Source: Centroberyx gerrardi (Eukaryota; Chordata; Actinopteri; Beryciformes; Berycidae). Taken from it: a stretch of DNA of 64,000 bases. The notes under the pieces were generated by a model. The model saw nothing but the letters and a program-made list of their open reading frames with translations, was not told the DNA's origin and searched no databases. The position numbers were made by a program, and so were the translations under genes. The stretch spans positions 8,763,653 to 8,827,652 of the forward strand of contig NC_136020.1 in the NCBI RefSeq assembly GCF_048128805.1, written 5' to 3'. This document shows positions 53,360 to 63,300 of this stretch, one piece after another. The stretch's first letter is position 1. Every line of letters starts with the position of its first letter.

Positions 53360-56300
53360 GAAACAAAAACACTTGTGTTTCCACACCACCATTTACCTCG
53401 TCCCTCTGGGTTTTCTGTCCTCCAGTGTCCCTTAGGGACGATGTGTATGGGCCCCTAGGAAAGCAGGACAGAGCAGGAGGAGGAGGAGGAGGAGAAGGAG
53501 GAGTAGGGCTTAGGGAGGCGGATGGAGGACTCCCAGAGTGGGGCCCACAAACACAGCCTCCGGCCCAGTGCTGCTGGTGCCTAGAGCCAGGTACCGCGGT
53601 GTGTGTGCGCACGTCCTGGTGCGGTGATACACACCTTTCGCGAGGCACAGCGGTTTTTCATTGGAGAACTGAGTTGTCGCTCTTTTCTGTTTCCCCCTCT
53701 GTCCTTCTGTCTTCATTTTTCTTTTCTCTGTCTCCCTCTCTCTCCCTCTCTCTCCAGGTAAAATAAGTACCTCTTCCAGCGCTTCCTTCAGTCCTCCCCC
53801 TCAGAGCCCCAAGACCCAGCTCATGTCGAGCTCTGTTGTTCTCAGGATGGCTGACTTCAGCATCTACCAGGTCACAAACACACTCTGGCTTACACACTCA
53901 AACCCTCATGTGTGGAAGGAATGAGACTTCACACATTTTCACTACTAACTTTGAATTGTTTTTTTCTGTGTGTGTGTTGTAGGTGTCCACGGCGGACCAG
54001 CGTCGCTCCAGCCCCAAGGCCATGATCTCCTGCAATAAGAAATCCCTGTACCTTCCTCCAGAGATGCCTGCCATCCATGTGGAGTTCACAGAGTATTACT
54101 TCCCTGACGGAAAAGACTACCCCAGTAAGACTGCTTGGCTTCCCTGTCTTCACTCAGGCTGCATTTATACTCAAGAAAGTCGTGGCTCATTCGAGAAATG
54201 TGAATGTTTACCACTTTGTTTGCTCTTTTTGGGCAGTTCAATTCTTTTTCTAACTCGTTTACCACAAATGAACACCATGGCCGCTGTTTTGGCAGTGATT
54301 GGCTACCTCACACCTCCCTTTCAAATCTATTCAAGCCTATTGATTCAACTCGGGGGAAGTCATTGACAGATGTGCAGCTGAAAGTACATTCATTCGTTGA
54401 ATTACGCCCAGTGCTTTGACAAAAGAGTTATTACCCAGTTAATTCACTTTATCGATTACCCGCAAATTCACTTCACCAGGAAAAATAACAGGAACAGTTG
54501 AAGAGGATTATTTTTCTTCCGGCCAATGACTTTGTGGTCGAGGCTACATGGAGGATTCGTTCCAAAATTTAGTTTAAAAAACATAAACAAGGTCACTTTG
54601 TATGCATGACATAATCCCCCAAAGACACAGCATTTCCTCAAACCTCAAAAATGACTTCACCCATGACTAGTAACTTCAACAATATTCTATAATGATCTAA
54701 TAATAATCTATAATCAGATCTTTAGAAGATTAGACTTTTGTAATGCCTTATTCCTTCCCCATAGCCCCCCTCCGTTTGAAGGATGTGTAACACCCCATAT
54801 CTCTTCCCCCTCTCTCCTTCTCCTCCTTCTCCTTCTCCTCCAGTCCCGTGTCCCAACCTGTATGCCCAGCTGAACGCCCTGCAGCTGGTTCTGGATCCTC
54901 GCAGCCTGGTGTGGATCAACCTGTTTGCCCTGGACCTCAGGCAGAGTCTGGAGCAGTTCATGGAGATCTACAAGCTCAACGACTCGCAGAAACCCGACGA
55001 GCATGTTGACATCAAGGTTGACGGCCTCATGCTCAAGGTGTGGAGGAATGCCCGCACACACACATACCTTTTATTCCAGAATACTCCTTTCCATTCCTTT
55101 CAGGCAAATAATTATGCATTGTGATATAGATATAGAAATGTGTAACAATGCTCCTCTCGCTCTTCTTCCCTTTTCTCCTTCTTCTTCTCATGGCCTCGGT
55201 CCCCCCCTCCCCTCATCAGCTGGTGATCCCCACCGACCGTGACCCCTCCTGCCCCCCCGACCTGCCTCGCTCCGTCTCGGTGCAGACCTCGGAGATGGTG
55301 GCCACCAACACCCGGCACCCGGCCAACTGCACCCGCTCGCACCTCGAGGCCCTGCTGCAGGCCTTCCAGGAGGAGCCCTTCTTCTCTTCCTCCTTCTCCT
55401 CGTTCCCTCGCTCCTCCTCCTCCTGCTTCCCCCTCCTCCACTCCGTCTTCCAGCGTCACGCTCACGAACAAGACACCAGGCTCCACGACATCTACCGGGG
55501 CCTGGTGACGCCGACGATGGGGGCCGCCGCCCTCAAAATGCCCGCCGCCACCGACTTGTGGGCGCTGCACTTTGCCCAATTCTGGGTGGACTACGAGGGC
55601 ACCCGTGGGGGCAAGGGGAGGCCGCAGCCCTTTGTGGACTCCTTCCCTCTCACTGTGTGGGCGTGCCAGCCGGCGAGACACACCCAGCACCAGGAGAGGC
55701 TGAGAGGCGGAGTCGGAGCAGGCATGACCAGGAGCGCGTCGGGAGAGGCTGTCGGACGGCTGCAGAGGAAACGCCTGCTGAAGGAGTATTACAGCACCGA
55801 TGGCTCACCGACGCCGTCTCACGGCGGTGATACGGTGCTGGCGCCCAGCAACGGACTCCACAAGCCCCTCTCATTGGACAATCTACCTTCCTCCTCCTCT
55901 TCCTCGTTGTCTTCAACTAAAGATGCAGATGTGCACGTGTTGGTGCATGTGCAGAAGCATTTGAGCGCTCAGGTGTGTCAAAGATATGTTTTTTCCTCAG
56001 ATTCACATAGCACCTCGTGAACTGGTTAAATGTATAAATTCTGTGGGTGTATGCGGAAGCAAATCTGCTGCTGGAATGTTTTTTGGCAGCATACATTTTA
56101 TTTCATGCATATTCATTGGGATGATGGATAGACCTTCTGTTCATGTGTTTGTCACATGAGATATTTTAGACACTGCTAATGAGATTTTGAAAAAACGTAG
56201 GGAAATAATGCATCGCACCACTGTAAAATTACACTAATTGGCCAAGGGGGGGGGGGCTACAATTACAGGTCAAAACAAGGTGACATATTTATTACTTATT

Positions 56301-56447
56301 ACATATTTATTACATAGCGAGGGACTCCATCATTTGTGGGGGACAGCATGTTTACTGCTGCCTTGTTATTCATCCAAGAACTGGATTCATCACAGATTAC
56401 TCATTCCATTGTTACAGCTTCTTCACCATACCAACTAATAGCCACTG

Positions 56448-56488
<41 letters not shown>

Positions 56489-59328
56489 TTTGTGTGTCCA
56501 GGTGAGCCACAGGCAGTATGTGTTCCTGATGCGTCTGCAGCGCAGTATCAAAGCCCTGCAGCAGACTCTGCAGCAGGACCTGGAGGAGATGGGCTCCAAG
56601 AGAGACCGCAAGGATCCCTCCCAGCATCCCGACGACCACCAGCCCTTCAGCGTCTGCCTGGGCCTCTTGCTGAAAAGTGCGGAGGTGTCCCTGCTCCTGA
56701 AGCCCGTCCCCCAGCCTGAGGGCTCGGGATCGCCCTTGGGGTCGGAGCTCTCCCCCTCGGAGAGCCGAGGAACCCTGGAGCCGGGGAGCGACACCGCAGA
56801 GGGGGCAGAGAAGGGCGAGAAGGGGAGCGAAGGGGGCGGCTGTGGACTGGAAGGGGGAGCAGCCAACAAGGGGGCGTGCACCGTGGACCAGCTATTATGT
56901 GAAGGGGGCTTGGAGGGCGGAGCCACACAAGGTCCCGCCCCACTCGTCCCCACCTCCACTTCCACCTCCCGTCCCGACCCAAACCGCAAAGCCTCATTGG
57001 AGGAGAGGACTTTAGTTAAGAACTCTGGGAGGTGGAGCTCTGAGGAAGGGGGTGAGGTGGTGGTGGATGGTCACACTGGAGGAGAGGAACAGGGAGCCGG
57101 ACTAGACCCCATGTCTGACCCGCTCTGCTCCAAAGACTGGGGCGACAAAGACAAGGCCGCAGCAGCCAAGATGTCTCAGTCAATATCCAGGTATTCACAT
57201 TCTCACTGAAAAAAGGCTGCGATATTACACACATTTCAGTACCATAGCACACACTCATCAACAGATTTGAGATTTAGGTTGTTATAATTATAATTTCATA
57301 CATATCACAGGTTTCGCACAGGGATCCTATACAGGTCCGGAAAGCATGGAAAATGATTTTGATAATTTCAAGGTCATTAAAAATATTTAAAACCATGAAA
57401 AAATCATGAAAGCTTGGAAAAAGTATGGAAATTCACTACCACATTGCTAAATTACTTTCCATGGATTAGTAATAACATTAGCGTATAGTCAGAGGTATAA
57501 AATAATGTGGGCATAATCTGTAATGTCTAAATAACTATGGTCTGGAAAAATATGCCATTTTAAAATAGAAAATGTGTTGGAAGCATCTAAGCAACAAGAC
57601 ATAAAACTAATGTAGTACTGTCTGTCACATATTGTAATCTTAAAGTATTACATATCATTACCATAACGCAATCCATCATCGGGTAGCGAGATAGTCTTAG
57701 CTGTAACTTAACGGGTGTTATAAAATATTAAACCCTATCAGTGCCTCTTTAATTTTCTACTTCACGTGTCACCCTAGTAATAACATGTCACGGTTTTCAG
57801 GCTTCATAATTGAACCACACCACAATTTCCAGAATTGTCCCTGGTCTTCACTTTGGTTAACGTATATGATGGGTCAACTGCATTTTAATCTGTCCCACTC
57901 CTGAACACAAGTGCTGTGTGTTGAACGCCCATATGAGAGTGTTTCTCTACATGTATGTCCAGTCCTCATGTCTAACTCTGACTTCACATTTGTCTCTTTC
58001 ATTATGTCTCTTTCATTATGAGTGTTGGCTGACCTGAAGCAGCCTATGTCTATGTGTGTGTATGTTTTACTCATCTGTTGTCTGTCAGCACTATGTGTAT
58101 CTTTTGTTGTCAGCACTATGTGTATCTTTTGTCATTCCCCCAACTCATTCTACTTCCTTTGGGCTCTTGACCCTTGCTTTGACCTATGCGAGGTGTGTGT
58201 GTGTTTGTGTGTGTGCGTGTGTTCTCTCTCTACCAAGGAAAGGAAGTTTGTCTGTGGTTTCTGATCTCCTCAGCTCCTCAAACTCCAGCAGGTCCACTTC
58301 CCTTTATTCCATGTCCAACATGTAAGACACTCGCTATGGGTCTGTGGCTAGCTGTACTAACACGTGTGTGTGGGTGTACATGTGTGTGTATGTGGGCGCT
58401 CTTGTTCTTGTGACCCTAGGATATGTAGTGCAAATGTGGATGTGAATCCCCTGTGGGCATGCATCTGCATGTGTGCATGACATGTTAGTCCTTGTCTGTG
58501 TGTTACGTTTGTATATGTGTTAAATGAAGGAGTTTTTCGGTGTGACTAGCAGTGATGGTGGAGATGAAAAAGAGAGCTCCTTGTTTGTGTTTTTTTTTTT
58601 CAGCCTTGTGTTCTTGTGCTTTTGGGAGCCACTTTGATTTCGTCCGTTGTGAGTTTCTTTAGATCGTCTCTGGCGCTTGGGAAGATAGCACACTTTGTTT
58701 TCACTTGACCTCAGACAACTCGACACAAAGGAATGGAGCGATATTTAATTCATGACTTGACGAGCCAGCTCTGTTAGCAATCTAAGAGCGTGATGGACTC
58801 CATTCACTGTCGCCATAAAGACAAATTTCTTATCAGACGTGATGAGATAAAAGCACTCTACCTGCTTCTCTCTTCTCTTCCTGCCTTTCACTTCATCAAT
58901 GAGCCAATCAATGACACAATCAATCAGTCACTCAAAATCATTATGAATCAATGAATCGCAAATCATTATGGATCAATATGACTAAATGTTGCCAAAGTAG
59001 ATTTCATATTATACAGAAAGATAATTTAGAATTAAATAGATATGGTATTTATATGTAGTGTATGTAAAAATGTAGAACACACCTCATTTACCTTTCTCTC
59101 TCTCTCTTTCACACACACATGCACACTCTCTCTCTCTCTTCCACGTAACCCCTTGGCTGTATGTGTGTGTTGTAGTGGTCGCTTGATGCGGGACCGCTCC
59201 CAGTCCAGTTTCTCAGTGTCTTATAAGAACATGAAGAAGAGTCCATCCCTGCAGTCCCTGGACAACATCTCCATAGACAGCTACCTGATGGAGGACGGAG
59301 ACACCTACAGCCTGCTGGAGAGAGGTGG

Positions 59329-59375
<47 letters not shown>

Positions 59376-60171
59376 CAGGATGGTGTAGTGGTTAGAGAGA
59401 TGCCCCTCAACTGGAAGGCTCGGTACATGTACTTGCAGACTTTCAGCCTATTTTTGTCAGAAAACCGTTTTGACCAGAAGGTGGCAGCATTGTGCTTGTG
59501 ATGTAAAATATCACAAGAAAGCTTTTGTTTGTCATATTATGTGTATTGATAGACCCATAAAATGTTTAAACAGCAAAGTCAAACATGTATATTTATCTGT
59601 GTGGGTCATGTTTGTATTTGTGTTTGCACTGGACAGACGACGTGTCCATCTCAGGCTTCAAGGATGCCGTGAGCGAACAGAGCGCCACGGAGAGCGCCGC
59701 CGAGGCAGTGATTGGTCAGGAGCAGGAGGGAGGCATGTCCCCTGACACTGTCAGCGCCACCTCCCAGAGCATCGACGAACCCACCAAAGACTTAGTAAGA
59801 TACCACAGCTTATACTACTCCTCCACCCATCATCACATAACATGAAACGGACTCTAGCCACAGTGTGGAAAGTCTGGTAAAGTCCGGGTTGTTGTAGACC
59901 CACTGTCATCTGACATATTGTGATGTTGGTTGTTGTGAAGAATAATATTTAGCTATCTAATGATATGGTCTGGTAAACAGTCATATTGCCCAGACACTAT
60001 CAGCATTCTGTATACCATATTTAAGTCAGAAATTCATGTCCAGTCAAGAAATTAAGGTCTGGAAGAAATGTGAAGATTGGAAGAGATATATTTTTAAATG
60101 GAGCACTGCCAAGTAAAGCCAATATGTGCACACTTTCAGACAGCTGTTGATGAAGCTAATGATAATTCTGT

Positions 60172-60210
<39 letters not shown>

Positions 60211-60373
60211 CTCTCCCCCCAGGTGTCGGTGCTGGTGCTGAAGGTGCGGTCGGTGTGTGTGGGGATGGAGGTGGTGGGTGAGAGCACGGCCGTGGCTCTG
60301 GAGGTGGGCCAGGTCAGACCCAGCCAGCTGGGCAACGTCAGCCTGCGACAGTACCTCAGCAACCGCAGCCTGG
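33286..60373 (+). CDS. bltp3b: BLTP3B (UHRF1BP1L/SHIP164), bridge-like lipid transfer protein; 3' end outside window
   Basis: VPS13-like rod with a chorein N-terminus that moves lipids and acts in endosome-Golgi traffic. Twenty phase-consistent exons: 33286-33329, 43702-43864, 45849-45887, 47576-47667, 47962-48151, 49095-49235, 50385-50552, 51778-51958, 52246-52329, 52975-53136, 53426-53590, 53758-53870, 53983-54124, 54844-55037, 55220-55972, 56502-57190, 58274-58321, 59176-59324, 59637-59794, 60223-60373. That is about 1275 codons of an expected 1460 or so. Diagnostic stretches are MAGLIKKQILKHLSRFAKNL, IPWTKLKTHPI, SGQSEYGFAEKVVEGM, LITNQSKIRVTLKRR, LDDLLWVLTDSQLKAMVQYA, EMVATNTRH and SVSYKNMKKS. 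SISAKAF/SYKNM-type matches and the 12q23 neighbours favour BLTP3B over BLTP3A. The ATG sits in a strong Kozak context (GCGGCCATGG). The C-terminal exons, including the coiled coil, were not found up to 64000. Confidence 0.93.
33860..33966 (-). mobile_element. tRNA-derived SINE fragment, same family
   Basis: The minus strand reads GGTGGCCTAGTGGTGAAGAC (A-box region), a degraded B box GGTTTAAGCCC, and the shared tail CCTGCTAAATTGTCCTTAAG. It is more diverged than the copy at 36145. It lies 0.5 kb inside bltp3b intron 1. Confidence 0.5.
35927..35975 (+). repeat. (AC)n with GATA units in bltp3b intron 1
   Basis: AC microsatellite of about 20 units followed by several AGATAGAT words up to about 36020. 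Confidence 0.95.
36145..36270 (-). mobile_element. tRNA-derived SINE copy
   Basis: On the minus strand it has a tRNA-like A box (TAGTGTAGCGATTAGGGAGA) and B box (GGTTCAAGTCC, plus-strand 36200-36210), then a tail running through TGAAGTGTCCTTGAGCAAGA. Best preserved of four related copies in the window. It lies in bltp3b intron 1. Confidence 0.6.
38549..39250. mobile_element. Non-autonomous hAT-like MITE (702 bp) in bltp3b intron 1
   Basis: Perfect 16-bp terminal inverted repeats TAGGGCTGCACGATAT (38549-38564 and its complement 39235-39250) are flanked by an identical 8-bp duplication ATGTGGAC (38541-38548 and 39251-39258). An 8-bp target duplication with TAGGG/CAGGG ends is the hAT signature. 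There is no long open frame inside, so it needed transposase from elsewhere. The perfect ends and duplication suggest fairly recent insertion. Confidence 0.88.
40219..40340 (+). repeat. Pyrimidine-rich (TTTC)n tract
   Basis: About 120 bases of almost pure C/T with TTTC and TCTC units on the plus strand of bltp3b intron 1. Confidence 0.85.
42776..42824 (+). repeat. (CA)n in bltp3b intron 1
   Basis: About 24 uninterrupted CA units. Confidence 0.95.
45956..45961 (-). terminator. Poly(A) signal of the nested C1q gene
   Basis: AATAAA on the minus strand, about 165 bases past the TGA of the C1q-domain gene and still within bltp3b intron 3. It would give a short 3' UTR that stays inside the host intron. 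Confidence 0.5.
46127..46861 (-). CDS. Secreted C1q-domain protein (C1q-like/cerebellin-like), intronless, nested in bltp3b intron 3
   Basis: A complete 244-codon reading frame. It has a signal peptide (about residues 1-17, hydrophobic LLLLFFSSSLCA), an early sequon NQT, two cysteines near 33-37, a coiled-coil stalk of about 60 residues, then a C1q domain from about residue 108 to the end. Family signs are AFSAAL, YNPATGIFTAMVRGMYYFSY, NAAVVQLEAGDSVFVQL and the closing GFLLFTM. There is no collagen repeat, so it belongs to the globular-head C1q-like group, which forms secreted trimers. It is antisense to bltp3b and sits wholly inside a 1.7-kb intron. A TATA-like element and a poly(A) signal flank it (separate entries). 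The exact subfamily and ligand are not clear from sequence. Lack of introns could reflect a retrocopy or a fish-type compact gene. Confidence 0.88.
   Translation of the reverse strand: MEHIFLLLLFFSSSLCAGNQTYLGSGASLAVCQPDSCALISELAAMREKLAAMTHAQSVVEENLGAMVQKMANVEAKLQASNSQAEELKKTNQDQNEQLKALQETMAVGKAKAAFSAALGSSAGPFEQDTPLKYQRILSNIGSAYNPATGIFTAMVRGMYYFSYTMYNNNSGQPNSVVSLMMNSQRVVSTWDTEGNDSHDSATNAAVVQLEAGDSVFVQLYANRVLYDDGYYYNTFSGFLLFTM
46921..46930 (-). promoter_or_regulatory. TATA-like box of the nested C1q gene
   Basis: On the minus strand the sequence reads CATATATAGGAGG about 65 bases upstream of the C1q-gene ATG, a spacing that would put a start site roughly 30-40 bases before the ATG. Seen in sequence; promoter activity is inferred. 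Confidence 0.5.
51520..51738 (+). repeat. Degenerate (AAC/ACC)n tract before bltp3b exon 8
   Basis: About 220 bases of interleaved AAC, ACC and CAA triplets with very few G or T on the plus strand, then a GT-rich patch and the acceptor at 51777. Open frames here are Thr/Asn-rich repeat translations, not genes. Confidence 0.85.
53319..53355 (+). repeat. (CA)n in bltp3b intron 10
   Basis: About 18 CA units; a second CA run (53139-53161) starts right behind the donor of the exon ending at 53136. Confidence 0.95.
56448..56485 (+). repeat. (TG)n abutting bltp3b exon 16 acceptor
   Basis: About 19 TG units, then TTGTTTGTGTGTCCAG, directly before the exon at 56502. Confidence 0.95.
57300..57435. 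repeat. Old dispersed repeat in bltp3b intron
   Basis: The words GCACAGGGATCCTATACAGG, GGTCCGGAAAGCATGG and AAAAAGTATGGAAATT resemble an old vertebrate dispersed repeat with TCTGGAAAAGTATGGAA words. No ends seen. Confidence 0.3.
58274..58321 (+). other. bltp3b: Small 48-nt exon of bltp3b, probably a cassette
   Basis: Acceptor CTCCTCAG and donor GTAAGA bracket 48 nt that are open in the phase left by exon 57190. They encode a Ser-rich piece (SSNSSRSTSLYSMSN). The length is a multiple of three, and the exons at 57190 and 59176 also join in frame without it, so inclusion is optional on the sequence evidence. Confidence 0.55.
59333..59373 (+). repeat. (CA)n directly behind a bltp3b donor
   Basis: About 20 CA units starting nine bases after the exon that ends at 59324; a SINE fragment follows. 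Confidence 0.95.
59374..59437 (+). mobile_element. 5' SINE fragment next to a CA repeat
   Basis: GGATGGTGTAGTGGTTAGAG then CCTCAACTGGAAGGCTCGG matches the tRNA-like head of the SINE at 36145. It starts directly at the end of a (CA)n run behind the bltp3b exon ending at 59324 and is cut short after about 60 bases. Confidence 0.45.
60175..60208 (+). repeat. (GT)n upstream of bltp3b exon 20
   Basis: About 17 GT units, then ACCTCTCCCCCCAG, before the exon at 60223. Confidence 0.95.
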
Positions 60374-60546
60374 GTAAGAGCAGGACGTCTGCATCCACTG
60401 CTACATACTGTCAGAGGCAGAATGAAACATGGAGCCGTGCGTTTGAGCTCCGATTTGATGCCATACAGTTACAAAGCCATTTAGTTTCATTTTACATTTG
60501 TTGTACTGTTGCTAGTTTGACTCCAATTTAAAGGTGCGGTTAAATG

Positions 60547-61124
60547 TTAAAGGTGTTACACGTAGCGTTTTTACATCAACAAATCATTGCCACATTAATT
60601 TGAGACATTAGTATAATTATCGTAAACAAACAAGACCATTGGAGAGAGGATTGGCAGCCTCTACATTGCATTTTACATTGTGTGTGATTTTGCAGTAAAT
60701 CTGCTGGACACAACATGAAGAGATGTTCTTCCAGTGCAAACAGAGCTAAAGCTTTCAGAGTTTCTCCCAATGACAGATGGTGGGACGAGCGAAAGACTCA
60801 TAGAAAATCACTTCCAACATGTTTATCCTGTTCAGTAAAGCAAAAGATAAAACCTTTGACTGAAGAAGCAAAGAAGGCGATGCCGGGAAGGGGGAGGGGG
60901 GGACAAGTAGCAACATCCTCTTTGCAACGACGCAATGGGGTCTGTGGGAAATGTGGTTTTCATTTTGAGAAGCACCAGCAATGACAACACCACTGGCATG
61001 AGATAGAGGCGAGCAAAGGTCTTGACCATGGTCTCATTTGTTTACAGTAATTATACCAATGTATCACAATTAATTTGACAATGATATATTTATGTTTAAA
61101 AAAAGCAACATGTAGCTCCTTTAA
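60547..61124. mobile_element. Putative MITE with TTAA target duplication
   Basis: The left end reads TTAA then AGGTGTTACACGTAGCG. The right end, on the complementary strand, reads TTAA then AGGAGCTACATGTTGC. These are imperfect inverted ends of about 25 bp flanked by TTAA on both sides. TTAA duplications are typical of piggyBac and Kolobok elements. The inside has no convincing transposase frame. It lies in the bltp3b intron after the exon ending at 60373. Confidence 0.45.
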
Positions 61125-61354
61125 TATTTGTTTAATATCCCCAGTTTAGACTTTAATAACATTTGAATGTAGTTAAAATTAATGAATCATAATGTATTAT
61201 TATATGGAACAGGCAAAATGCTGGAGGCTAGAATAAAACAAGCTAGGCCCACTTTATATTGTGAGCTTGTTAGGCTTTTGTTGAAGTAGGCTATAGCCTA
61301 TTTCTTAGGTTCAAACAAATGTCTAAGATGAGAGTGAAGGGACATTTGTCGAGA

Positions 61355-61359
<5 letters not shown>

Positions 61360-61406
<47 letters not shown>

Positions 61407-61993
61407 CGTGTGTGTCTTTAGACTGAAGCCAGCCAAATAACCATTGGAGGAATAGGGGAGTTTAATAGAAAAGTTCTGACCCTCTTGACCTTCCATTTTG
61501 CCTGTTTACATTCCACCATGAGGCAGACAGCTGGCCTGACCAGTCTGTGACTGACCAGTAGAGGCAACATAAGGACAGAACTGCTTCACCCAACACACAC
61601 ACACACACACACACACACACCAGCAGCAGAGGGAAGCTAGGAGAAAGTGTTGATTGACAGAAAGATGTAGCCTGTTAAAAAGAGAATTATTGAATCTGTG
61701 TGTGTGTGTGTGTCGCATGGGGTTTGGCTGGTCAAGAGGGACACTTGGCCTGAATCTTCCATTAAAGTAGGTTAACCATTATACTCCTAGTGTACACATA
61801 CACACACACACACACACACTAATGCAGCATCCCAGTCCCTCCCTTTGTTTACCTTGCCGTAATTCCCCACAGGTATGGTGTGTTCAGTACCAATACCTAC
61901 TGCTCAAAGCAGCCAAGGTAAAAGCTGTGTGTGTGTTAATTCGCCATCCGTAATTCAACATGCATGCTTGCCTTAGCGTGTGTCTGCTCCCAC

Positions 61994-62027
<34 letters not shown>

Positions 62028-62177
62028 GTGTGCGTGTGTGTTTGAAGGGTGTTTTCCCAGTTTGTGCGTCTTCCTTCGAATCCCATTTTCAAACACAGGT
62101 GTTTTCTCAACGGCATGCAATGCAGATGCACATAGATGCTGTATGTTGTATTGCACCTGATTGCATGAAGCAGACTG

Positions 62178-62231
<54 letters not shown>

Positions 62232-62361
62232 CGGTGTATGTGAGCATTAGTATATGCAAGCGATATTCCTAAGTGTTTTACTGGGAGTGTAGTGTACTGA
62301 TAATTTTTCAGCAGCAGAGGATGTTTATGTGACATCGAGAAGTGTGTGAGTGTGTGTATGA

Positions 62362-62404
<43 letters not shown>

Positions 62405-62543
62405 CTAGCACCAGCACTTAAGAGAGGGTAAAATCGACAGTAATGGAGTGAGTGGTCCCATTATTTGCAACATTAAGCCCAGAGCCTTAAGTGTGTGCGT
62501 GTGTGTGTGCGTGAGTGTGTGTGTGTGTGTATATGAATATGTC

Positions 62544-62581
<38 letters not shown>

Positions 62582-62702
62582 CGTGCATGCATCTGCACGC
62601 CAGTCAGCCAGATTCAAATTAACTGCTACTATTTGTGTGAACTAGTGTTAACCCCATGGATGTAGTCTCTCCATTCTCTGCTCTCTGCCTAATTTACTCT
62701 AG

Positions 62703-62754
<52 letters not shown>

Positions 62755-62960
62755 TCTCGAACTCTCTCTTTCCTCATTTCTTACCTTTCTCTCCTCTATT
62801 CCCTTCCCACCCACCCCTCTTCCCCCTCCCATCCTCATCTCTCCACTGCAGCAGACTTTGCAGTTTCAGTCCAGTGATTCAGGCAATGAGAGAAACGCCA
62901 GCTTTACCCCTCGCTACCTCTCCCCCTATCTCACACAAGAGCAATCCCTCCTCCCTCCCC

Positions 62961-62991
<31 letters not shown>

Positions 62992-63216
62992 TCTCTCTCT
63001 CTCTACCTTCCCTCATCCTCTCTCGCTCGCTCTCTCGTTCTTTCACCCTACCCTCAAGCTCCTACTTCATCTTCCTCCTAATCCTCTGTCATTTTATCCC
63101 TCCCCTCACTACCTTTCCTCCCCTCATCTCTCTTTCTCTTTTCTCTCTCTCTCTAGGCCATCTTTTCTCTCCCTCACTGTCTTATCACACTCCCTCAGTC
63201 CTTGGCTGCTGCCTCT

Positions 63217-63247
<31 letters not shown>

Positions 63248-63300
63248 GCTCTCTCTCGCTTCACCCGCTCCCATCTCTCTCTTTTTTTTTTCTCTCCGTT
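61360..63300 (+). repeat. Cluster of long GT/CA and CT microsatellites
   Basis: GT or CA runs at about 61360-61405, 61590-61620, 61797-61820, 61995-62040, 62180-62228, 62364-62402 and 62490-62580, then CT runs at about 62705-62755, 62960-63004 and 63219-63260 inside a pyrimidine-rich block (62640-63310). The many Cys-Val, His-Thr and Ser-Leu open frames here are repeat translations. Confidence 0.9.

Noticed and set aside
55112-55690. 192-codon minus-strand frame over bltp3b exon 15
   Set aside because: Shadow of a GC-rich coding exon; Gly/Glu/Val-rich low complexity.
56435-56989. 184-codon minus-strand frame over bltp3b exon 16
   Set aside because: Shadow frame of the real exon; it starts in a CA repeat translation.
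62850-62880. Possible next bltp3b exon after CTGCAG
   Set aside because: With the phase left by 60373 every nearby AG leads to a TGA within about ten codons, and the translation does not resemble BLTP3B.
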